Shown here one piece after another: positions 8,869 to 17,675 of a DNA stretch of 64,000 bases (positions are counted from its first letter, which is position 1; every line of letters starts with the position of its first letter). The notes below the pieces were generated by a model. That model was not told where the DNA came from and made no database searches. It was given only the letters and a program-made list of their open reading frames with translations. Source of the DNA: an uncultured Clostridia bacterium (GTDB taxonomy: Bacteria > Bacillota > Clostridia > Christensenellales > Borkfalkiaceae); assembly GCA_947630325.1 (NCBI GenBank), contig CANRHB010000001.1:324101-388100 (forward strand). The letters run 5' to 3'. Both the position numbers and the translations under genes were made by a program.

Positions 8869-9567
8869 TTATTTTTTCGGGACGATGAGCTCTGCGCTCT
8901 TCACGATGCTGTTCTGTGGGTAAAAACCGCGAAGGGAGAGGAGAGGATAGACGGAGGTATGCGCGCCCACGATCGTCCCGGGATTGAGCACACAGTTGCA
9001 ACCGATCTCGGCGAAGTCGCCGATGAGTGCACCGAACTTCCTCAAATTGGTTTGAATGCGCAGATCGCCGCACTTGACGGTGACATTTGTGCGGTCGGAT
9101 TTGATGTTCGACGTAATGGAACCCGCCCCCATATGGGCGCGGTAGCCGAGAACAGAGTCCCCCACATAGTTGTAGTGCGGGACCTGCACGCCGTCGAAGA
9201 GAATGCAGTTTTTGAGCTCGACGGAGTTGCCGACGACGCAATCGCGCCCCACGAGCGCCGCGCCGCGGATAAAGGCGCCGTGCCTTATTTCGGTGCCCGC
9301 GCCGATGATGCAGGGCGCGCCGAGATAGGCGGTGGGTGCAACTTTCGCCGTCTTATGCACGAAAACGCCCGCCTGCACCTCGGTGTATTCGGCGCGGTCG
9401 AGCCTGGTTTGCCACTGAGCGATCTTTTGTGAAAGAAGAGGAAAGACCTCCCACATTTCGCCGAGCGAGGACAAAAATTCCCCCGCAAGCGATTTGGAGC
9501 CGTCGAAAAAAGCGATGGGCTCAGACGGCAAAAAATTCTGTTCTTTCATATCCCGCCGAAGCGACAT
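8869..9567 (-). CDS. Left-handed beta-helix acyltransferase-like protein (GlmU C-terminal type)
   Basis: A 232-residue protein whose second half is built of hexapeptide repeats: VFVHKTAKVAPTAYLGAPCI, then FIRGAALVGRDCVVGNSVEL, then YVGDSVLGYRAHMGAGSITS. This is the left-handed beta-helix seen in the C-terminal half of GlmU and of archaeal sugar-phosphate nucleotidyltransferases; the catalytic nucleotidyltransferase domain itself is absent. The N-terminal ~70 residues are helical. First gene after the operon promoter, followed by glmM and glmS, so a glucosamine-1-phosphate N-acetyltransferase role is attractive, which would need a separate uridylyltransferase. Start is uncertain: ATG 9567 fits the promoter spacing; ATG 9549 is an alternative. 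Confidence 0.8.
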   Translation of the reverse strand: MSLRRDMKEQNFLPSEPIAFFDGSKSLAGEFLSSLGEMWEVFPLLSQKIAQWQTRLDRAEYTEVQAGVFVHKTAKVAPTAYLGAPCIIGAGTEIRHGAFIRGAALVGRDCVVGNSVELKNCILFDGVQVPHYNYVGDSVLGYRAHMGAGSITSNIKSDRTNVTVKCGDLRIQTNLRKFGALIGDFAEIGCNCVLNPGTIVGAHTSVYPLLSLRGFYPQNSIVKSAELIVPKK

Positions 9568-9588
9568 TCTCCCACATGAATTGTCAAG

Positions 9589-9617
9589 ATTATATCATAA
9601 TCGACTTGAACTGTCAA
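9589..9617 (-). promoter_or_regulatory. Promoter of the amino-sugar operon
   Basis: On the minus strand a consensus TTGACA (9612-9617), 17 bases, TATAAT (9589-9594), about 20 bases before the first start codon. It should drive the beta-helix gene, glmM, glmS and the CapD-like gene as one transcript of ~5.8 kb. Confidence 0.88.
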
Positions 9618-9759
9618 CGATTTACAGGATATTTGTTTTGGAAAGACGGGCGGGCCCCCTCCTCCGCAGGGCACATGTAAACGGATTTTTGCGGCGCGCG
9701 CCTCCCTTTTCGGAGGATTTTGGGAATTCCCCGCACTAATTATACCTCTTTGCGATACC

Positions 9760-10120
9760 TACACCTTGATCCTCCTCCTTTGGAGGGGGGTGAAGAGCTG
9801 CCCCTCCCGTGCGTCATTCCGCCCCGCCCGCACGTTCTATGTTGTCTAAGGGCACGAGCGAAGTGAAGTTAACATGTCCTTATTACAATGCGGACACCCT
9901 TCGACAAGCTCAGGGTGACGTATTTAGGAAATGCCAAGCACCATTCTAATAATGTCATTTCGAGCGAAGTCGAGAAATCTCTACCTTATTTTAGCCCCCT
10001 CCTCAGGAGGGGGATTAAGGGGGTGGTGTCCTTTGTTCTAATTACGCACCACCTTATTCCCCACCTCAGTCACTTCGTGACAGCTCCTCCTGAGGAGGCG
10101 CCGCTTTCCTCTCCCAACAA
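9760..10120. repeat. Intergenic repeat cluster upstream of the gdhA terminator
   Basis: No gene between the amino-sugar promoter and gdhA. Contains the GCCCGCACGTTCTAT type repeat (about 9828-9855), a half copy of the inverted-end element (about 9953-9995, TGTCATTTCGAGCGAAG) and the GGAGGGGGATTAAGGGGGTG type repeat (about 10003-10110). The short open frame on the plus strand here is repeat sequence. Confidence 0.75.
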
Positions 10121-10151
10121 AAAACGACCCCCTCTGTGAAGAGGGAGGTCG
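10117..10151 (-). terminator. Terminator of gdhA
   Basis: On the minus strand CGACCTCCCTCT, a TCAC loop and AGAGGGGGTCG (one bulge), then GTTTTTTG. It lies 25-50 bases after the gdhA stop. Confidence 0.85.
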
Positions 10152-10175
10152 AACAAACAACAAAATTCAAACCAT

Positions 10176-11516
<1,341 letters not shown>

Positions 11517-11680
11517 TTACTCCTTTTTGTTTTACCGACCCATTATAACAAATTTCGGCGCAGATTGCAGTTTGTGAGCGCTACAAAATGCTTATGAAAG
11601 ATATAAGTGCGGCTTATTGCAGGAAATTCGGCTTATTGCAGGAAAATTTCCCCCGCTCCCGAAAATGTTTGCAAAACCGT

Positions 11681-11709
11681 TTGCTTTTTTGATGAAAACC
11701 GTGTAGAAT
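11681..11709 (+). promoter_or_regulatory. Promoter of tRNA-Arg
   Basis: TTGCTT (11681-11686), 17 bases, TAGAAT (11704-11709), about 31 bases before the tRNA 5' end. Confidence 0.65.
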
Positions 11710-11740
11710 AAAGATGACTTTCCAAACAGAAAGCAAATAT

Positions 11741-11815
11741 GCTTCCGTAGTTAAATGGATATAACAAGCCCCTCCTAAGGGCTAATTATGGGTTCGATTC
11801 CCGTCGGGAGTACCA
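11741..11815 (+). tRNA. tRNA-Arg (anticodon CCT)
   Basis: 75 bases with encoded CCA. Acceptor stem GCTTCCG pairs with CGGGAGT (G-T wobbles included), D arm GTTAAATGGATATAAC, anticodon stem AGCCC/GGGCT around loop CTCCTAA giving CCT (reads AGG), T stem ATGGG/CCCGT around TTCGATT. Followed at once by a long perfect hairpin terminator. Confidence 0.95.
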
Positions 11816-11851
11816 CGCAAGCCCTGCGCCGCACGCGGCGCAGGGCTTGCG
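11816..11851 (+). terminator. Terminator of tRNA-Arg
   Basis: A perfect 16-bp stem (CGCAAGCCCTGCGCCG and complement) with loop CACG, followed by TTATTTC. The 5' half begins at the CCA end of the tRNA. Two later hairpins of the same architecture (12154-12198 and 13458-13501) look like diverged copies. Confidence 0.85.
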
Positions 11852-12153
11852 TTATTTCTGATGAGGAATTAAACCCATCGGGTTCACCCGCGCGCAGTGC
11901 AATGCTCCATCTAAAAGGGAAGGAAGGAGAAACACTTGCCCACCCCTTGAGAGGTTGGTGTCACGAGCTTGCGAGTGACCGAAGGGGTGTCCTGCTGTTC
12001 GAAACAAAACACCCCCTCAGTCTCGGCCGTCGCCTACTTCGTCTATGATATTCCATGGCGTCGTGCTTCATAACGCGAAATATTCCCGTACTTCACCATC
12101 GGCTCGTAAGCCGCATAAGGTACACAATCGAAGTGTGGCTATCGGGAGTACCT
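11852..12153. other. Gene-free gap with tRNA-end remnant
   Basis: No gene seen. It contains repeat-family sequence (about 11935-12050, CACCCCTTGAGAGG and ACCCCCTCAG types). Near its right end TCGGGAGTACC (12138-12148) repeats the last bases of the tRNA-Arg and is followed by a hairpin like the tRNA terminator, which suggests a degraded duplicate of the tRNA 3' end. Confidence 0.5.
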
Positions 12154-12198
12154 CACAATTCCTGCGCCGCGTGCGGCGCAGGAATTGTGTTATGATGA
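12154..12198. repeat. Hairpin direct repeat, left copy
   Basis: CACAATTCCTGCGCCGCG with its complement and a trailing TTATGATGA. An almost identical copy stands at 13458-13501 (loop differs by one base), so the 6S-like RNA and the TM2 gene are bracketed by direct copies of this hairpin. Confidence 0.85.
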
Positions 12199-12232
12199 CG
12201 CCTTCGGTTCGTTAAAAAAATTTTTTTAAGAC

Positions 12233-12261
12233 TTGACAAAAAAGCTAAAACCGTGTTATAC
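12233..12261 (+). promoter_or_regulatory. Promoter of the structured RNA / TM2 gene
   Basis: TTGACA (12233-12238), 17 bases, TTATAC (12256-12261). The predicted transcription start, about 12268, coincides with the first base of the closing stem of the structured RNA. Confidence 0.85.
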
Positions 12262-12267
12262 TGATTA

Positions 12268-12483
12268 TGCCAAACAATTCTTATTTCATTTGAGGAGTGC
12301 GATTTTTTATGTTCACATAGAAACGCATGTTTTTTCGTATACATCAAATATTGGAATTGGTAAAATGCGAATTCCGCTTATGTTTGGTGTATGCGAAATA
12401 TGATCGTACTCTGCATAAGAATTGTTTGGCGACAATCGGAGTTTGCGTTTTCGTGCGCTGACTTCGGTTGGCGCACTTTTTAT
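12268..12483 (+). ncRNA. Long rod-shaped structured RNA, 6S-RNA-like
   Basis: A 16-bp perfect closing stem (12269-12284 with 12415-12430) starts at the transcription start. Inside are a 9-bp stem (12295-12303 with 12403-12411), an asymmetric bubble of about 30 and 5 bases, a 15-bp stem with G-U pairs (12334-12348 with 12383-12397) and a terminal hairpin GGAATT/AATTCC. A rho-independent terminator follows (12453-12476, TTCG loop, then TTTTTATTTT). The ~160-base rod with a central bubble, own promoter and own terminator is the build of 6S RNA (SsrS), which binds RNA polymerase. The alternative is a leader/riboswitch controlling the TM2 gene, whose ribosome site begins right after the T run. I recognise no known riboswitch core. 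Confidence 0.6.
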
Positions 12484-12500
12484 TTTCTAAGGAGAATTTT

Positions 12501-13427
12501 ATGAAGAACAAAACTTTAAGTACTGTGCAACAAATTTTGGTGATAGCTGTAGCGTTTTTTACACTTAATGGCTTATCTTTTTCGCTGGCATCGGCCGATA
12601 CGGGTTATTTACTGCTCTCGTTCTCAAGTTATAATATTGGAGGAAGCTATGAGTGGGGCATTTATCTGATCGGACTGCTTTGCTGGCTACAATTCTTGTT
12701 TTCTTTGGCGGCAATCGCTTTGGGGATCATTTCAATCTTTACAAAAGCAAATGTGAGAAAGATTATAGGAATGTTGATTTTGATCGGATCGGTTATATTC
12801 TGCTTCTTGTATATGTTGGAGGGGGTCATTGAGACCGCCATCTGCAACAGCAACACTTCACGAGGAGAATATGCTACAACGGCTTTTATTCCGTTCCTTT
12901 TGAATGTCGTATTGGCGATAACCTATTTTGTAATTCCGAGCCTCGCCAAAAATGCCATGGGTGATGTGGACTATAACCACAGTGGGAATATCGGGAATAA
13001 CGGCGAATATGAAACTTCCCTTAACACGCCACTCGTCGGAGAAGCAAATGAAAGTGGCGTCGGCCAAAGCGCTCCGTCGGCAAAGAAAGACATTGATTCC
13101 ATTCTATTCTATGTCAAAAGCTATATACCGGACGAAAAGGCAATGAGTTTCCGGAATGCGTTACTGAAATCCAACGCAAATAATCTTGAGTTCATAAACA
13201 TGGTTCCCCTAAAAAATCCGACAACGGTATTGCTGTTTTCCATTTTTCTCGGTGGGCTCGGCGTGGATCGGTTTTATATCGGTGATACAGGACTGGGCGT
13301 TGCAAAATTGTTATTGTCCGCATTCACTTTCGGAATTTGGCCGCTTGTAGATATATTCATGTGCTATAAAAAAGCAAAAGAACTAAACTATAACAATTTA
13401 ATCAATAAACTTAGTCATCGTGCTTAA
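12501..13427 (+). CDS. TM2-domain multi-pass membrane protein
   Basis: 308 residues. The N-terminal half has four hydrophobic segments (about 8-32, 50-78, 82-105, 128-148). A polar linker (about 155-225) contains Asn/Gly/Ser-rich sequence and a short amphipathic stretch. The C-terminal part is a TM2 domain: KNPTTVLLFSIFLGGLGVDRFYIG then LGVAKLLLSAFTFGIWPLVD, with the conserved GGLGVDRFYxG motif. TM2 proteins are widespread and mostly of unknown role. ATG 12501 follows AAGGAG; the frame is open 11 codons further upstream, but that lies in the RNA terminator. The gene is AT-richer than its neighbours and lies between two direct hairpin repeats, which suggests it arrived as a unit with the RNA. 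Confidence 0.88.
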   Translation: MKNKTLSTVQQILVIAVAFFTLNGLSFSLASADTGYLLLSFSSYNIGGSYEWGIYLIGLLCWLQFLFSLAAIALGIISIFTKANVRKIIGMLILIGSVIFCFLYMLEGVIETAICNSNTSRGEYATTAFIPFLLNVVLAITYFVIPSLAKNAMGDVDYNHSGNIGNNGEYETSLNTPLVGEANESGVGQSAPSAKKDIDSILFYVKSYIPDEKAMSFRNALLKSNANNLEFINMVPLKNPTTVLLFSIFLGGLGVDRFYIGDTGLGVAKLLLSAFTFGIWPLVDIFMCYKKAKELNYNNLINKLSHRA

Positions 13428-13457
13428 ACCCGAGCGTTCAAATCTATTTAGTCTCAT

Positions 13458-13501
13458 ACAATTCCTGCGCCGCGTTCGGCGCAGGAATTGTGTTATGATG
13501 A
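13458..13501. repeat. Hairpin direct repeat, right copy
   Basis: Same hairpin as 12154-12198 (ACAATTCCTGCGCCGCG, loop TT, complement, TTATGATGA). It sits 30 bases after the TM2 gene and may also serve as its transcription end, although the T run is weak. Confidence 0.85.
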
Positions 13502-13661
13502 GGGCGGTTTCCCTATCCCCTTCTTCGGGAACAAATCCTCGGCCCCCTCTATGGGAGCCGTCGCGCCTGCACGACTGAGGGGTTCTTAAAAACTTTTTCC
13601 CTAAGGGACAGCAAGAGTATGTGTTGAATGGTGAAATTTTCTCCGAACGATTGTAAATTAC

Positions 13662-13689
13662 TTGACAAAAGTCAAAACGGAACTATAAT
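13662..13689 (+). promoter_or_regulatory. Promoter of the DUF2238-like gene
   Basis: TTGACA (13662-13667), 16 bases, TATAAT (13684-13689), 40 bases before the ATG. An inverted repeat TTGACAAAAGTCAA overlaps the -35 box and could be an operator. Confidence 0.8.
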
Positions 13690-13728
13690 ACTTTACTGAC
13701 GGCAATAACCTTCGCCGCGGAGGAAACT

Positions 13729-14493
13729 ATGAACAAACAGTGCGCGAAAAAACTTTGCATCGACTATCTTCCCCCATTTTGCGTGCTCGTGAGTATGGTC
13801 GTCACACTCATCCTCTTTGCAACAGGGATGCCCTCTGAGATGGACCACAAAGAATACGTGCAACATATAACGGTTTTTTTCGATATCGTCTTTGTCGCCG
13901 CCGTTGCGTTTGCGCTTGTGTTTTTCAATCGGCGGTTCCGCCTCGGGCTCCCCTATTTCCTCATATGCCTCGTCTGCGCGCACCTCATGCTCTCCGTCCA
14001 CTTCGGAACGGCGCTCGGCTGGTATTATAAATTTACTTGGTGGGATGATTTTCTGCACTGCTTTTTCGGTGCGATCGGATGCGCGGGAATCTACTATCTC
14101 TTTCTGCGTTGGCGAAAAAATAAGCTCGACGCGATCGACCACATCGTCATCGTTCTGCTCGTTGTTGCCTTTGCCGCCCTCTGGGAGATCTTTGAATTTG
14201 TCGCGGGAGAGATCTTGAACGCCGATATGCAGGACGCCGATATGCTTGTCGAGGCGGGGAAATCGGCTGTGTACGATACGATAATGGATCTCGTCGACGC
14301 CATTGTGGGCGCAGTCGTGTATGAACTTTTCCTGCAAAGCGCACACTTCATCGCGCGGAAACGCCGCAAAAAAGTGCAAGCCCTTTCCGAGGGCATTTCG
14401 GATCATGAGGAGGGCGCTCCCGATGCCGAGCTCGAACCCCCTCAGCAAGATGTGCAGGAGGATGGGAAGAGCGGCGGGGACGTGAGGAACTGA
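13729..14493 (+). CDS. DUF2238-like integral membrane protein
   Basis: 254 residues with six or seven hydrophobic segments. Seen: FTWWDDFLHCFFGAIG at about residue 104, ALWEIFEFVAGEI near 150 and YDTIMDLVDAIVGAVV near 185. These three motifs (aspartate-histidine, tryptophan-glutamate, and the D-T-x2-D-L helix) are the signature of the DUF2238/YjdF group of bacterial membrane proteins, whose function is unknown. The C-terminal ~55 residues are acidic and polar and look cytoplasmic and disordered. ATG 13729 follows GCGGAGG. Single-gene unit with promoter at 13662-13689 and hairpin at 14543-14569. Confidence 0.78.
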   Translation: MNKQCAKKLCIDYLPPFCVLVSMVVTLILFATGMPSEMDHKEYVQHITVFFDIVFVAAVAFALVFFNRRFRLGLPYFLICLVCAHLMLSVHFGTALGWYYKFTWWDDFLHCFFGAIGCAGIYYLFLRWRKNKLDAIDHIVIVLLVVAFAALWEIFEFVAGEILNADMQDADMLVEAGKSAVYDTIMDLVDAIVGAVVYELFLQSAHFIARKRRKKVQALSEGISDHEEGAPDAELEPPQQDVQEDGKSGGDVRN

Positions 14494-14537
14494 GCCTCAG
14501 TAACTTGCGTCTCTTCTCTAAAAAACCAATACGATAA

Positions 14538-15260
<723 letters not shown>

Positions 15261-15365
15261 CTTCGCTCAATTTCGTAACACTTTTGGCATTGAGAAACAA
15301 GTAAGATCCTAATAAGCAAGGGAAGAAGCTCTCCCCTCTTATACCAAAACACGCCTTTGGAAAGT

Positions 15366-16057
15366 TTATTTGCCGACATAAAAACTCCTGCAATCTTCCA
15401 CGCGGAAACACCCAAAAACGCCGCTCATCCATGCGCCCGTATCGAGATGGATCTTATGATGGATCTTATAATAGTCGGAAGCTCTGTCTCCCGTCGCACC
15501 ATCGCGCAAAAACCGCGTGATCTGACAGCCATAACCTAAGCTCATGGAGGTCGTATATCCGAAGAAGACGCACTTGCCGTCCTTCGGCAGAGTTTGCGGC
15601 TCCTTGAAGATGCGGTCGTAAACAAGCCGTTCGGGGGAAGCGTCCCGAAGTGGCAGAATATGCCCCTCTTTATCGAGCGGTACGCCTGCATGAACGCAGA
15701 TGAAATCTCCGCCTCATAAAAATACGGGAGAGCCTCTATACGGTCGACGGTCTCCCAATCGAGGAGTTCGCCGTCGTCGGGAAAGTACGCCTGCAATTTG
15801 CGGAGAACGTGGTCGTAATCGCGCGTCTGCCGCATGAGCGCCCAATAGTATTTGAGGAAGGTGTACTCGTGATTGCCCGCAAGGAGCACGGCGTTATTCA
15901 TGGAGAAGAGAAGTTTTGTGAGACGAATGGAATGTTTGCCCTTTTCGATCATATCCCCGCAGGAGATGAGGGTATCCCCATCCGAAAACTTCACCTTCTC
16001 CAAAAGCCTGCAAAACAGCTCGTATTCGCCGTGAATGTCGGAAAGTATGTAGGTCAT
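15366..16057 (-). pseudogene. Metallophosphatase (calcineurin-like), frameshifted
   Basis: A serine/threonine-phosphatase-like metallophosphoesterase. Frame one gives MTYILSDIHGEYE (metal site D-x-H), LISCGDMIEKGKHS (GD-x-IE) and LLAGNHEYTFL (GNHE), i.e. all N-terminal metal ligands, up to about 15712. The expected ICVHAGVPLDKEG segment with the next histidine continues in another frame and runs to a stop at 15366-15368, including KCVFFGYTTSMSLGYG. One missing base near 15711 explains this. Restored, the protein would be ~230 residues, normal for the bis(5'-nucleosyl)-tetraphosphatase/PrpE-like group. It follows the HhH gene by 32 bp. Could be a real inactivation, a phase-variable event or a sequencing error. 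Confidence 0.82.
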
Positions 16058-16089
16058 ATCTTCTATTTCCTTCGCAAACTTCGAGCGGA

Positions 16090-16758
16090 TCAAACCCGAT
16101 ATTTGTCCCAAATGAGCGCGTCAAGCCTCCTTACCGTCAACGCAGGATACTGAGAGCGCAAGATCGAAACTGCCCCTTCCATAATCTCTTGGCAGTATTT
16201 TACTTCCACCGCACATCCGAAAGCGTCTTTCATGCTATGCAAAAGATGTACGTCAGGCTTGCAGCGGTTCGGATCTCCGGCAAGCATATAAAGATAATTC
16301 TCTGCAGCTTCTCCTATCCCCCTTATGCTACGAATGCACGCCGCCAATCGGTCGCCGTCGCTTCCCCGAATCTGTTGAAAATCCTCGATCGTATGTACGC
16401 CGAGCTTAAGAAGGCTCTTGGCGAGATCGTAACACACTTCGGATTTTAAGCGTTTACTCAACTTCTGATTGTTTTTAAGTAGGTCGGCGGCAAATTTTTT
16501 ACACCCAAACTCCTCTATATGACAAATAAAATCGTCGAGCGAGTCCCCCGCCGCAAATCTGTCGCCATTCATGTATTTTTCAGCATAGCGATCAACAACG
16601 GGCACCGTAACGGGAAAATATTTTGCGCGAAGCGAATAGACGCAATCAAGGACGCACGCAGACAATGAGCGATAGCAATACGTTGCGGCTTCAGAATTAC
16701 CGAGAGCGACATTCCCCAGACAAAACTGCGCAAAAACTTCAGGGTTAAATTGTTTCAT
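16090..16758 (-). CDS. HhH-GPD-fold DNA glycosylase-like protein
   Basis: 222 residues. The C-terminal half has a helix-hairpin-helix (SIRGIGEAAENYLYMLAG, about 148-165) followed by NRCKPDVHLLHSM, the place where HhH-GPD enzymes (Nth/MutY/AlkA fold) carry the catalytic Asp; the Asp is present in K-P-D-V-H. There is no C-terminal FeS cysteine cluster. The N-terminal ~90 residues are helical and not recognised. Family knowledge suggests binding or excision of damaged or modified bases; the substrate is unknown. GCGGAGG precedes ATG 16758 and a consensus promoter lies at 16802-16830. First gene inside the left end of the island, co-directional with the frameshifted metallophosphatase. Confidence 0.75.
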   Translation of the reverse strand: MKQFNPEVFAQFCLGNVALGNSEAATYCYRSLSACVLDCVYSLRAKYFPVTVPVVDRYAEKYMNGDRFAAGDSLDDFICHIEEFGCKKFAADLLKNNQKLSKRLKSEVCYDLAKSLLKLGVHTIEDFQQIRGSDGDRLAACIRSIRGIGEAAENYLYMLAGDPNRCKPDVHLLHSMKDAFGCAVEVKYCQEIMEGAVSILRSQYPALTVRRLDALIWDKYRV

Positions 16759-16801
16759 TTGGTTTTCCTCCGCAATCGTTTCCGCTATCTATGTTAAAAT
16801 G

Positions 16802-16830
16802 ATTATACTGCAAGGACATGTTCGTGTCAA
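16802..16830 (-). promoter_or_regulatory. Promoter of the HhH-GPD gene
   Basis: On the minus strand TTGACA (16825-16830), 17 bases, TATAAT (16802-16807), 44 bases before the ATG. Confidence 0.88.
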
Positions 16831-16990
16831 GATGCGAATTCGAAGTAAAGTTTTTTCAAAATAATGGCGTTGGAAAGAGCGTCTCTGGGGAGATCCCCTG
16901 CTCCGATTTCTTCGGCAACATGATAGAGGCTCGGATATTGCAATCGGGACATTTTTTATCGGCGACAGGTTGCAATCAGAGCATTTATAC

Positions 16991-17019
16991 TTGACAGGAA
17001 TATCGGTTTGTGTTATTCT
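16991..17019 (+). promoter_or_regulatory. Promoter of the SLOG-TrkA/RyR operon
   Basis: TTGACA (16991-16996), 17 bases, TATTCT (17014-17019). It is divergent from the HhH promoter ~180 bases away. The predicted transcription start near 17026 leaves only ~8 bases before ATG 17034. Confidence 0.75.
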
Positions 17020-17033
17020 GTTTTTGTAGAAAA

Positions 17034-17666
17034 ATGACGAAATTGCGCGACCCTTTACCGGAAGTAAATAGCATGTATCTGCCCACAAAAGGATGTAATA
17101 GCGATCCTGTCGGGAACGGTGTAATAGAAAAATCCAACCTTGAGATCGCAGTTACGGGACATCGGTTTATAAGCGATGATCCCAAAAAACTTAAGGAGAC
17201 GGTACGGGAAATTTTGAAACGCTATGGCAAGATGTATCGCGTGACCGTGTGTTCCTGTCTTGCCTATGGGGCCGATCTGTTGGTTGCAGAGTGCGCCGCA
17301 GAGCTTGGTTTCCCGCTTAAAGCCGTCCTGCCCATGCCCACGGAAGTATACATTGAGAGCATCCGTCAAGATCTTCTTGCACACGGAAAGAGGTTCACGA
17401 AAGAAGATGAGGCGCTAATGCGTCACCTCTTGGCACAGACGGTTTCTTGTACTGTGGTGGAAGATCCTCAACTCCCCTATAACGGGGCTTCGAAATATCT
17501 TGTGGATGAATGTGATAAGTTGATCGCGCTTTGGGACGGTAAAACGCTTCCTCTGGAAGATGAACAGGGACGCCCGATCAACCGCGGCGGCACCTATGAC
17601 TGTATCACAAGGGCGGAAGCGCAAAAAAAAGAAGTGATCGTCGTGAAATGCCGTCGGGAAAAGTAG
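17034..17666 (+). CDS. SLOG-superfamily nucleotide-binding protein
   Basis: 210 residues from ATG 17034 (ATG 17073 is an alternative start). The fold is a single Rossmann-like SLOG domain: IAVTGHRFISDD at about residue 38 (the TGHR strand-loop), a helix, then CSCLAYGADLLVAECAAELG (the G-A-D helix cap), a YNGASKYLVDECDKLIALWDG strand-helix-strand and a final strand IVVKC. Family knowledge: SLOG domains bind or cleave nucleotides, NAD derivatives or cytokinin-like nucleotides, and occur with TrkA-N, RyR and channel proteins in predicted nucleotide-signal conflict systems. It is translated just ahead of the TrkA/RyR gene (9-bp gap), so the two likely act together. Which nucleotide it senses or makes is unknown. 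Confidence 0.82.
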   Translation: MTKLRDPLPEVNSMYLPTKGCNSDPVGNGVIEKSNLEIAVTGHRFISDDPKKLKETVREILKRYGKMYRVTVCSCLAYGADLLVAECAAELGFPLKAVLPMPTEVYIESIRQDLLAHGKRFTKEDEALMRHLLAQTVSCTVVEDPQLPYNGASKYLVDECDKLIALWDGKTLPLEDEQGRPINRGGTYDCITRAEAQKKEVIVVKCRREK

Positions 17667-17675
17667 GAGGTTTTT

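Noticed and set aside
11788-12048. 86-codon frame after tRNA-Arg
   Set aside because: Starts inside the tRNA and terminator and runs through repeats.
12050-12140. Short minus-strand coding-like end (Y-G-N-I-S-R-Y-E-A-R-R-H-G-I-S, then stop)
   Set aside because: Fewer than 35 codons, no start or ribosome site; more likely part of a repeat sequence than a gene remnant I can name.
16840-16990. Degraded transposase remnant upstream of the SLOG gene (minus-strand C-S-D-C and C-P-D-C pairs)
   Set aside because: Two Cys pairs occur in different frames over a very short stretch and no further similarity could be followed.
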